6,527 bases of DNA from an uncultured Rhodospirillaceae bacterium (GTDB taxonomy: Bacteria > Pseudomonadota > Alphaproteobacteria > RF32 > CAG-239): contig OMQZ01000112.1 in the NCBI GenBank assembly GCA_900313355.1, positions 1-6,527 on the forward strand. Reading direction: 5' to 3'. Both the position numbers and the translations under genes were made by a program. The stretch's first letter is position 1; each line of letters begins with the position of its first letter. Under the pieces are notes generated by a model. The model saw nothing but the letters and a program-made list of their open reading frames with translations, ran no database searches and had not been told where the DNA came from. Below, in pieces: positions 1 through 6,500 of this stretch.

Positions 1-438
1 CCCGATACCAAGAAAATAAAGCAACCGAAACTCTAAAACAGCATAATTTTTAAGCCACATTTCATCACCTAAATTATCCATAAAACATGATATTAAACGA
101 ACTAACCCCTCTAAAGGTTCGTTTTCAGGGATAGAAATATTAAAAAGCTCACAAAACGCACTTAAAACGGAAAGTTTCTTTTCATCTGTTAAAAAATGCA
201 CAACATTTGATTGAACGAGCTCAACCCCTCTGAATTGAGGCATGTTTTCTTCTAATCTGGCATAAGCGTTAAAAGAGATTTTGTTTCCGAGTTGGTAAAT
301 GCCGAGCTTTTTTTTCGATACAGCGCTTTTAACAAATCCGGTCATTTTTCCATGGGCCTGAGAAAGCACAGTGATAATTAACGAATTTTCACCGTATTTC
401 AATATCTTTATTATATAACCTTCATCTTTTACTTGCAC
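1..438 (-). CDS. recO: DNA repair protein RecO, N-terminal part (3' end outside window)
   Basis: RecO helps load RecA onto SSB-coated single-stranded DNA in the RecF(O)R recombination pathway and anneals complementary strands in the cytoplasm. Only the first 146 residues are in the window; RecO is usually about 230-260 residues. The translation begins MQVKDEGYIIKILKYGENSL, the typical RecO opening (a short strand, then D-E-G-x-(I/V) and a YGENS-like turn) of its N-terminal OB fold, continuing with VLSQAHGKMTGFVKSA. The later part (about residues 95-146) is the helical region, including MWLKNYAVLEFRLLYFLGIG, which matches the W-L-x-x-Y...E-x-x-L-L-x-x-L-G-x-G segment of RecO. The Cys-rich part expected further on is not visible. 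The start is the GTG at 438-436: an in-frame TGA lies 39 bases upstream (478-480), no other ATG, GTG or TTG lies between, and an AGGCGG ribosome binding site sits 6-7 bases before it. The gene diverges from the membrane-protein gene at 596. The identification is secure although the gene is partial. Confidence 0.93.
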   Translation of the reverse strand, partial: MQVKDEGYIIKILKYGENSLIITVLSQAHGKMTGFVKSAVSKKKLGIYQLGNKISFNAYARLEENMPQFRGVELVQSNVVHFLTDEKKLSVLSAFCELFNISIPENEPLEGLVRLISCFMDNLGDEMWLKNYAVLEFRLLYFLGIG

Positions 439-552
439 TTTAAGCCCGCCTTTTTTAATGTTTTTAAAATGCCAAAATCACATATTTTTTGCAACATTTT
501 TCTTATTTTTTCACAACTTAAAATATTTTCCGCTTTTCTTTTTTTTTAAATC

Positions 553-561
553 TGTTATACA
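553..561 (+). promoter_or_regulatory. Candidate extended -10 promoter element
   Basis: TGTTATACA fits the extended -10 pattern TGnTATAAT except at the last two positions, and would place transcription initiation near 568, about 28 bases before the ATG at 596. No convincing -35 hexamer lies 16-18 bases upstream, as tolerated for extended -10 promoters. A second TATAAA at 576-581 is too close to the start codon to serve as a -10 and more likely belongs to the ribosome binding region. Confidence 0.3.
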
Positions 562-562
562 A

Positions 563-595
563 AACTCAAATTAACTATAAAAGGATTTTTGAGTT
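563..595 (+). repeat. Perfect 8-bp inverted repeat around the ribosome binding site of the 596 gene
   Basis: AACTCAAA at 563-570 is the exact reverse complement of TTTGAGTT at 588-595. The 17-base loop contains AAGGA (581-585), the only plausible ribosome binding site of the following gene, and the right arm ends at the base before its ATG. The repeat also covers the transcription start predicted from the -10 at 556-561. It could be an operator for a dimeric repressor or an mRNA hairpin that sets access to, or spacing of, the ribosome binding site. Given the AT-richness a chance origin is possible. Confidence 0.4.
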
Positions 596-1261
596 ATGAA
601 AAAAGCTTTTTTATCTCCCCTTTTTGCTCCTCTGTTTTACGGCATTTTATGGGGCTTATTGCTTGCTGTTGTGCTGATTTTCTTTCCTGAAAAGAAGTTT
701 GAGATCACAACAGACGGGCAATTTATTGATGTATTAACCTATGCCGGTTATGGATTAATGCTTATTTCAATGATTTTATTTGTTAAAGATTTTAAGGGGA
801 AAATGCTTGATTGGAGCGTTTATTTTCTGCTTGGTGTTGCCGCACTCTTGCGCGAGGCCGGCATTCAACACCACTTAACAAAAACTGACACAACTCCTTT
901 TAAGTCGCGCTTTTTCTTAAATCCAAACAACCCAATGAGTGAAAAAATTCTTTATGGTGCTGTTTTGCTTATTATTTTCGGCGCACTTTTGTATCTTTTC
1001 ATTAAATATGTCAAGCATTTGACTGTTTCGTTTTTCAAACTGAACACCATTACTTGGTCAATTGCCACATTCTGTTCGGTTTTGGTCTTTGCTAAGTTTG
1101 CCGATCGTTTTCCTGCTCACTGGCGCCATATGCACGATTTGAACGTTTTACCGCGTTCTTTTATTGATATTTGGTCGCTCTTGGAAGAAAGTTCAGAACT
1201 CTTTTTGCCTTATTTGGTCATCATTATCTTTTCTCAATACCATTTGTTAAAGAAAAGATAA
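596..1261 (+). CDS. Polytopic inner-membrane protein of unknown function
   Basis: This encodes a 221-residue integral membrane protein that I cannot name. Hydrophobic segments are visible at about residues 13-30, 45-63, 72-85 (weaker), 118-138, 151-168 and 201-214, giving five or six membrane spans and no cleavable signal peptide. Charged residues near the membrane stand out: LREAGIQHHL at 85-94 followed by KSRFFL at 103-108, a DR pair at 170-171 followed by a His cluster (H175, H178, H180), and EESSEL at 197-202. Uncharacterised small membrane proteins with a comparable (L)RE..(D)..H....T....K..F block and a C-terminal EExxEL are known to me from proteobacteria, but this is recalled resemblance, not a search. 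The ATG at 596 is supported by AAGGA at 581-585, with a rather long spacing of 10 bases, and by a hydrophobic N-terminus after MKK. The gene is alone on its strand and ends 2 bp before the convergent permease gene. The coding call is firm; function is unknown. Confidence 0.8.
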   Translation: MKKAFLSPLFAPLFYGILWGLLLAVVLIFFPEKKFEITTDGQFIDVLTYAGYGLMLISMILFVKDFKGKMLDWSVYFLLGVAALLREAGIQHHLTKTDTTPFKSRFFLNPNNPMSEKILYGAVLLIIFGALLYLFIKYVKHLTVSFFKLNTITWSIATFCSVLVFAKFADRFPAHWRHMHDLNVLPRSFIDIWSLLEESSELFLPYLVIIIFSQYHLLKKR

Positions 1262-1263
1262 AC

Positions 1264-2367
1264 TTAGCTGCCTTTATAGAGGTTACTTTGCTTATATTTT
1301 TGGAGCCCCGTGCGCAATAAAATAGCTATAATAGCCGCAACGGGAACAGCAATCATTAAGCCTAAAAAGCCGAGCAGAACACCTCCGGCAAGCAATGCAA
1401 ACATTACCCACACAGGATGTAACCCTATGTTATCACCGACGAGTTTCGGTGTTAAAAAGTTGCCTTCCACAAATTGACCAAGGCCAAAAATCACAATCAC
1501 CTCAAAAACCTTTGCGTATCCGCTAAATTGTGACAGCGCTAATATAATACTTAAAACAAATCCCGTAATACTTCCCACATAAGGAATAAATGAAATCAAT
1601 CCTGCAATAAACCCAACCAACAAGCCAAGTTCAAGACCGATCAGTTTAAGCGAAACGGCATAATATGTGCCAAGTATCACGCAAACGCTTAATTGTCCGC
1701 GAATAAATCCTGATAATGCTTTATCTATTTTCAGAAAAATATTGCGAATCCCTTTTTGAGATTTGCGCGGCAACAAATTATCCACCTTTTTAACAAACAT
1801 ATCCCAATCTCTTAACATATAGAAAGCAACCACCGGTGTGATGAGCAAGAGAGAAATTAAATTCACGACAGCCATGCTGTTTTTCATCAAACCTTGCAAA
1901 AGTCTGCCACCGAACTGGAATGTTTGGGAAATGTTTTGCGAAAACATTGATTTAAGATTATCTGCTTCCAAACTCGGAAAATATTGCTGCAGGGATCTTA
2001 ACAAAGGCTCTGTTTTTTGCATAAAAGATGCAATATACGTCGGAGCTGCCTCAACAAAAATCGAGAGCTGATTATCAATAACACCGACAATAATTGTCAC
2101 AAACGGAACCGCGATTAAAATAACAATTATAAAAACCAGAATCGTTGCGAATGTTCTTGAAATTTTAAGCTTTTGCAACTTGCAGGCCAAAGGATCAAAT
2201 AAATACCCTAAAACAATTCCCAAAACAAACGGCAACAGAACCGATCGCAACATATAAAAAAGCCCGCAAAAAAGTAAAAAGCAAAGCATCCATAATGAAA
2301 AATTGGAATTGTTCCATAAATTGAACAAAATATTATTTTGTTTAGGCTCTTGTTGTATTTTTGGCAT
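1264..2367 (-). CDS. AI-2E/PerM-family inner-membrane permease
   Basis: This is a 367-residue membrane protein of the AI-2E transporter (PerM/YdiK-like, PF01594) family. Members have been linked to export of autoinducer-2 or to sodium/proton exchange, but the substrate of most is unknown, so none is assigned here. Paired membrane segments lie at about residues 24-40 and 42-60, then 72-97, followed by an extracytoplasmic region (about 98-160) and spans at about 163-185, 224-245, 247-280, 285-300 and 317-350. The family signature is clear in the C-terminal half: FIPYVGSITG around 260-269, EGNFLTPKLVG at 301-311, GLHPVW with FALLAGG at 315-329, and GFLGLMIAVP at 333-342. Length is normal for the family. 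The ATG at 2367 has AAGGAA 5 bases upstream, overlapping the end of the DUF2066 gene, whose stop is 11 bp away, so the two genes are almost certainly co-transcribed. There is no obvious terminator at its end, which nearly abuts the convergent gene. Confidence 0.95.
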   Translation of the reverse strand: MPKIQQEPKQNNILFNLWNNSNFSLWMLCFLLFCGLFYMLRSVLLPFVLGIVLGYLFDPLACKLQKLKISRTFATILVFIIVILIAVPFVTIIVGVIDNQLSIFVEAAPTYIASFMQKTEPLLRSLQQYFPSLEADNLKSMFSQNISQTFQFGGRLLQGLMKNSMAVVNLISLLLITPVVAFYMLRDWDMFVKKVDNLLPRKSQKGIRNIFLKIDKALSGFIRGQLSVCVILGTYYAVSLKLIGLELGLLVGFIAGLISFIPYVGSITGFVLSIILALSQFSGYAKVFEVIVIFGLGQFVEGNFLTPKLVGDNIGLHPVWVMFALLAGGVLLGFLGLMIAVPVAAIIAILLRTGLQKYKQSNLYKGS

Positions 2368-2372
2368 CTGTG

Positions 2373-2378
2373 TTCCTT
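2373..2378 (-). promoter_or_regulatory. Ribosome binding site of the permease gene
   Basis: AAGGAA on the minus strand, 5 bases before the ATG at 2367 and directly after the stop codon of the DUF2066 gene. It fixes the permease start and supports translation from a shared mRNA. Confidence 0.7.
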
Positions 2379-3425
2379 TTATTTGATAATATATTTGCCT
2401 TTATCAAAAGTTAGGCTAAAACCTTCACTTTCAAGCGAACTGATTAACGTTTCAAGCGTTCCTGAAAAATCTATCGCAAATGAAACCTTTGAACTTTCCA
2501 TCGCCCCTGTTTCAATGTTTTTGATTTGAGGAATGGTGTTCAGCCTTTTTTGCATTTCCATCCAGTCTTTTAATTTTTCGTATTCAAAGACAGCATAGAT
2601 TTTGCTTTGATAACCGCTTTCGTCAACACTTTTTTGTTGCATCAGGTTATAAATATAATCAATCATTTCTTGAATGGCTTTTTCAAACGGATCGTTTTGA
2701 TCATCTGTGACCATAATCCGTTTTTCGGACCCGCCGAAAGGCTTAATGAGCAGCAAAACGCTGTTCTGCCCTGCTCTGACGGCATGAACGGTATAAACAT
2801 TTTGTGCGTTATTGATAAACTTTATCTTTTCATAGGTGTCTTCACTCATGTTTAAAACATTATCCGGTGTTAAAAAGGCTTTGTTTGAAAAATTGTCGGC
2901 AATCACATCAAAATTTAAGGTTCCGGCCTTAATATGTCCTTTTGAAAGTAAAATCTGACGCCAAATATTTCCGTCTTCAAACAAAACGGAGCCGTTGTAT
3001 TGCGTGTCAGCATAAGTCGGAATGATTAAGATATCAGCCGGAGCTGCAACAACTTCTATCATCTCATTTTCAAGCATATAGGCTTTCAAGAGTTCGCCGT
3101 TGATTTTAATGTTTAAGTCCGCACGATATGAATTGCCGGAGCTTTTTTCGGCAACGACATCTGTTTCTTGAATAAAATGGATGAGTTGTTCATCTTTTAA
3201 TTCATTTAATTTTTCAACATTTTCCTTGGTCGTCAAGCGCTCGGCAACGTTCAAAAAAGCTTGGCGGTAGGCGTCTTTCATAGCCTCATCTTTTGCTACG
3301 GCCGAGTTCTCTGCCTCTTTTTCGACCGACACGCCGGCTTCAAAACTCACTTCTGCAAAAGCCTCTGTCATACTTGGATTTATTCCGAGCATCCATAAAA
3401 AAACAAGCAAGCACAACTTTTTCAT
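2379..3425 (-). CDS. Exported DUF2066-family protein
   Basis: This encodes a 348-residue protein predicted to be secreted to the periplasm. It begins with a signal peptide: MKK, a hydrophobic core (LCLLVFLWMLGI) and a likely cleavage after AFA at residues 22-24, with no lipobox. The mature N-terminus has the DUF2066 pattern: a short strand, then a helix rich in Ala (EAMKDAYRQAFLNVAERL, about 47-64), an ETDVV strand and a Y-R-A-D-L-N-I-K-I-N-G-E strand pair ending near residue 120. The C-terminal part (about 275-348) has Y-x-x-L-x-D-W...L...IPQI...G-T-L-E-x-L-I-x-x-L, also typical of longer DUF2066 proteins. The molecular role of this family is not established. A longer reading from TTG at 3458 would add 11 non-hydrophobic residues before the signal peptide. 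I prefer the ATG at 3425 because AGAGGA lies 9 bases upstream and a candidate -10 box overlaps the TTG. It lies 11 bp upstream of the AI-2E permease gene; the two are often neighbours in alphaproteobacteria as I recall, suggesting a shared envelope function. Confidence 0.88.
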   Translation of the reverse strand: MKKLCLLVFLWMLGINPSMTEAFAEVSFEAGVSVEKEAENSAVAKDEAMKDAYRQAFLNVAERLTTKENVEKLNELKDEQLIHFIQETDVVAEKSSGNSYRADLNIKINGELLKAYMLENEMIEVVAAPADILIIPTYADTQYNGSVLFEDGNIWRQILLSKGHIKAGTLNFDVIADNFSNKAFLTPDNVLNMSEDTYEKIKFINNAQNVYTVHAVRAGQNSVLLLIKPFGGSEKRIMVTDDQNDPFEKAIQEMIDYIYNLMQQKSVDESGYQSKIYAVFEYEKLKDWMEMQKRLNTIPQIKNIETGAMESSKVSFAIDFSGTLETLISSLESEGFSLTFDKGKYIIK

Positions 3426-3456
3426 TTTCTTCAATCCTCTGCTAAATTCCAAAGGC

Positions 3457-3485
3457 AATATATATCGAAAATATTAAAAAAGCAA
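3457..3485 (-). promoter_or_regulatory. Candidate promoter of the DUF2066-permease operon
   Basis: On the minus strand TTGCTT (3485-3480) is followed after exactly 17 bases by TATATT (3462-3457). The -10 matches the consensus at five of six positions and the -35 at three of six. Initiation would fall near 3450, giving a leader of about 25 bases with AGAGGA (3440-3435) ahead of the ATG at 3425. The region is AT-rich, so chance matches are likely; the correct spacing and position are what support it. Confidence 0.4.
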
Positions 3486-3516
3486 ATGAAAATTTACTGC
3501 AAAATTTTTCTATAAA

Positions 3517-6500
3517 TCATTCCCGTTCACGCAAAATATTTCCGTTATTTGAAATATTTCTCTGATCTTGTGAAATTTCTTTGGCTCTTATATCCGGTGT
3601 TTTTGAATCAAGCTTTGATTTTGTTTTATCTAGCGCATAACGTATTTCATCGGCAATCGGCGTAAAGCTTACCTTAATTACCTGGCTGCCGTCGCTCATT
3701 TGGTGGTCAACTCCATGTTTTTCAAGTTTAATGGCGCCGCGTTTTTCCATTGTTTCCATATATCGCAATGTTGTTTTATCTCTGAGCTCGGCGTGCCACT
3801 CTCCCCCCTCTTCTTTAACAACTTTGATCATCTCTAAGAACAATTTTGACGACGATTGATTTTTATCTTTTCTATATTCTTCCAAAACCGCCATATCATA
3901 TATTTCTTTTTTATCTTTATCATAAAGAATATAGCCGACGACGCCTTTCTCTCGATCTTCTATTACAAAGCCATAAATTTTATCCGGCACTTGAAGTTGC
4001 TGATCGCTATCAGGAAAACATTTTTCAGATATTTTTTCCATTTCGGCCACATCAAAAGGTGCCACATCTCTGATATAACGTTGGCTTTCTATTGTTTTAT
4101 CCAAAGGCTGTGCATCTTGATTTTCTGCAAGCAAAACCTGAGTATGAGAATCCGTATAACCGCTATATCTTGCCGGCAAGCTGATCTGTTCCGTCGGCGC
4201 ATATTTTGAAACATCTGCGTCTTGATAGCCCAAACCTATTGTCACACGGCGGCAATTTTGTTCTTCCGTTAAGTATTTTCCGAGAGATTCATATATTTCA
4301 TTTACCATCGGATGTCTTTTAAATTCACCGATTGCTTCAATATTATCAAGACAAACTTCACGATATTTTCCTTTCGTATTTTCCCAAACCCAGCTTCCTG
4401 CAACAATTCTGCCCCTGTCATCTTCGATAACAAAAAGTTGTGAATACGGATCTTTAACCGTTGAAACCGCACAGGCGTGCCCAGCACCGCCAAAATGTTG
4501 GCAACAATTCGTATAATTTCCGAAAAAGCCAACACGAACATCATCTCGCGGCAAAAATCGTCCGATGTATTTACCGCTTTCAAACCTTTTTGAGCTGTCA
4601 AACGGTTCCGGCACCTTCTGACCGGCTATATAAACAGCTTCATATGTACTGTAATCATATTCCGGCACCCCTTTTTTAGCTGCTTCCTCCGCAAATTTAC
4701 TATCTCTTTGATCCTTATATTTTCGAGATTGACATGTGGCAAGAATATCGCTGTATTTTCCTTTTTCTTCTTCTGATTTTAAATATTTCCAGTTTTTCGC
4801 AATTATCGTCAGTTCCTCAATCGGACGAATCTCTTCTTTGCCGTTTTTCTGATATAACATATTTCTTTGAATGAAGCGCACAAAACTTTCGTTTTTTTCT
4901 TCGCTCATCGGCTCAGGCAGCCAATAAACACTGTCGTGTATCGACCGCGCTTTATCCGGATTTTTTTGATTATAGCTTTCAACCATTTTGATATATGCCG
5001 GAAAATATTCTTTAAAAACTTCCGCACATTCAAAACTTTTCGGCAACAGCCAATCTCTGTTTGTTTGGACCCAGTTTGCAGCAGAGGCTATATCTAAATC
5101 TTTATCGGATATCCATTCGCTTTGAGGTTTGCGAACGGATAAAGCTTCTTTCTTCCAAATTTCAGCATATTTTTTAATATAATCACGCGAAACATCTTGC
5201 TTTAACCAAGCCAACCGTTCTGCTTCGAGCCGTTCAATTTCTTTTTCATCCCTTGGCAAAAGAGTGTCATTTGATTGTTTTATGACTCTTATTTCCTGTG
5301 CCAGTTTATTTGCCTCAGATTTACAATTGTGTTCAACCCAAGCTTTTGCCACCAAAATATTAAATACACGTTGCTCGGCAGATAATATGTTTGTTTCAAG
5401 AATTTTTTCATGATCAAAAGTTTCTACGGCATACACAAATTCGTCATCCGTTGAAAAACGCCCTTTGTGCGCCAAAGCAATTTCTTTTTCAATTTTAGGA
5501 TATTTTGCTTTTGTGTCTGCAAGCGGTAAATGCTTCATACACGTTTTTAAAACTGTCAAATCTTTCTGATCCCAGAGCTCAATATCCTTCATTGTTTCAG
5601 CAATTTGTCCCGCCAGATCGGGACGGGCTTTCGCAATTTTATGCAACGCAGTAATCGCTTCTCCTGAAGGTTCGTTGCTGTCTTCTTGTATAAATTTTAA
5701 AACAGCTTCTGCTTTCGAAGCATCCAAGTCTACGATCGTTGCCATCAGTGCGTAAAATTCCGCGGGCTTTTCAGCTTTATTGATACGATATGTCGTTTCA
5801 ACTTTTTTCCAAATTTCTTCAAGATATTTCGGCTTGCGTATTAAAATCGCATCATAAACCTCATAAGTTTTTTCACACATTAACCGCTTTGGCGGATTTT
5901 TTTCGAAACTTTCATCTAAAATTTCAAACACATCATCAATCATTTTAGGATCTTGTTTGATAAGATCTCTTAATACGCCGTAACCTTCTGAGACAGATTC
6001 GGTTGTTGTGTTTTGACCGGAATATAATCCTCCGCGCACCAATTCCAAAATTCTTTCTCTATATTTGGGCTGATATACCATATTCCCCAAGATCTTATAC
6101 ATTTCGTTTAATGATGTTGCATTGTTTTGGGGATTTTTTAAGCCATCACTTAAAAGCGAGAGCAACTCATCTCGGCTTATCTGAGCAAAGCTGTGACACA
6201 TTTCTTTTAATCTAGTATATATCATACCAAGAGCAAAACCGTTGTTTTGAGGCGATTTGACAATATCGCTGAGTAGCTCTAAGAATTCACCTTTTTGTTT
6301 GCTATTTCCAAAATCAATGTTTTTTATGATATCAACGGTATCGGTCAATAAAGCTCCATGGTTTGCTTCTGAATTTACCTCTTTTTTTAACACCTTTAAA
6401 AATATTTCATGCACATTAATGTGATTTGCAGCGTATGTGTTCACATACGATTTTAAAATATACTGTATCTCTCTCACACACTCCTGATTGCAGGCTTTTG

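Larger units (their letters stand above)
439..595. promoter_or_regulatory. Divergent AT-rich intergenic region between recO and the membrane-protein gene
   Basis: This 157-bp spacer must carry the start signals for both divergent genes. It is dominated by A and T runs, for example the T-run around 540-547 and several T5-T6 tracts between 484 and 511. For the rightward gene the best candidate is an extended -10, TG-T-TATACA at 553-561, with no good -35 box at the expected distance. For recO I find only a weak candidate on the minus strand: TTGCAA, a 17-base spacer, then CATTTT. The recO ribosome binding site is at about 445-450. I see no small gene or terminator here. Confidence 0.45.

Noticed and set aside
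439..480. Upstream extension of recO beyond the GTG at 438
   Set aside because: An in-frame TGA occurs at 478-480 on the minus strand, and there is no ATG, GTG or TTG between it and the GTG.
576..581. TATAAA as a -10 box for the membrane-protein gene
   Set aside because: Initiation would fall around 588, removing the AAGGA ribosome binding site at 581-585 from the mRNA.
1838..2071. Plus-strand 77-codon open frame opposite the permease gene
   Set aside because: It is entirely antisense to a confidently identified gene and has no domain or start signal of its own.
3488..3510. Possible transcription terminator after the large gene (AAAATTT / AAATTTT hairpin with a T run further on)
   Set aside because: The stem is only A-T pairs, and the T run starts seven bases after the stem rather than directly behind it, so it is too weak to call a terminator.
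3846..4209. Overlapping plus-strand open frames opposite the GNAT-encoding region
   Set aside because: Their translations are low-complexity Phe/Ile/His-rich strings, as expected from the complement of a Lys/Glu-rich gene; they are antisense shadows.
4302..4601. 99-codon minus-strand open frame inside the large gene
   Set aside because: It lies wholly within the TNCCQ-encoding part of the large gene in another frame, has no good ribosome binding site and shows no recognisable protein features.
5587..6402. CRISPR or DNA satellite interpretation of the periodic sequence
   Set aside because: The roughly 114-120-base periodicity is that of protein repeats in an intact reading frame; nucleotide identity between units is low apart from a few codons.
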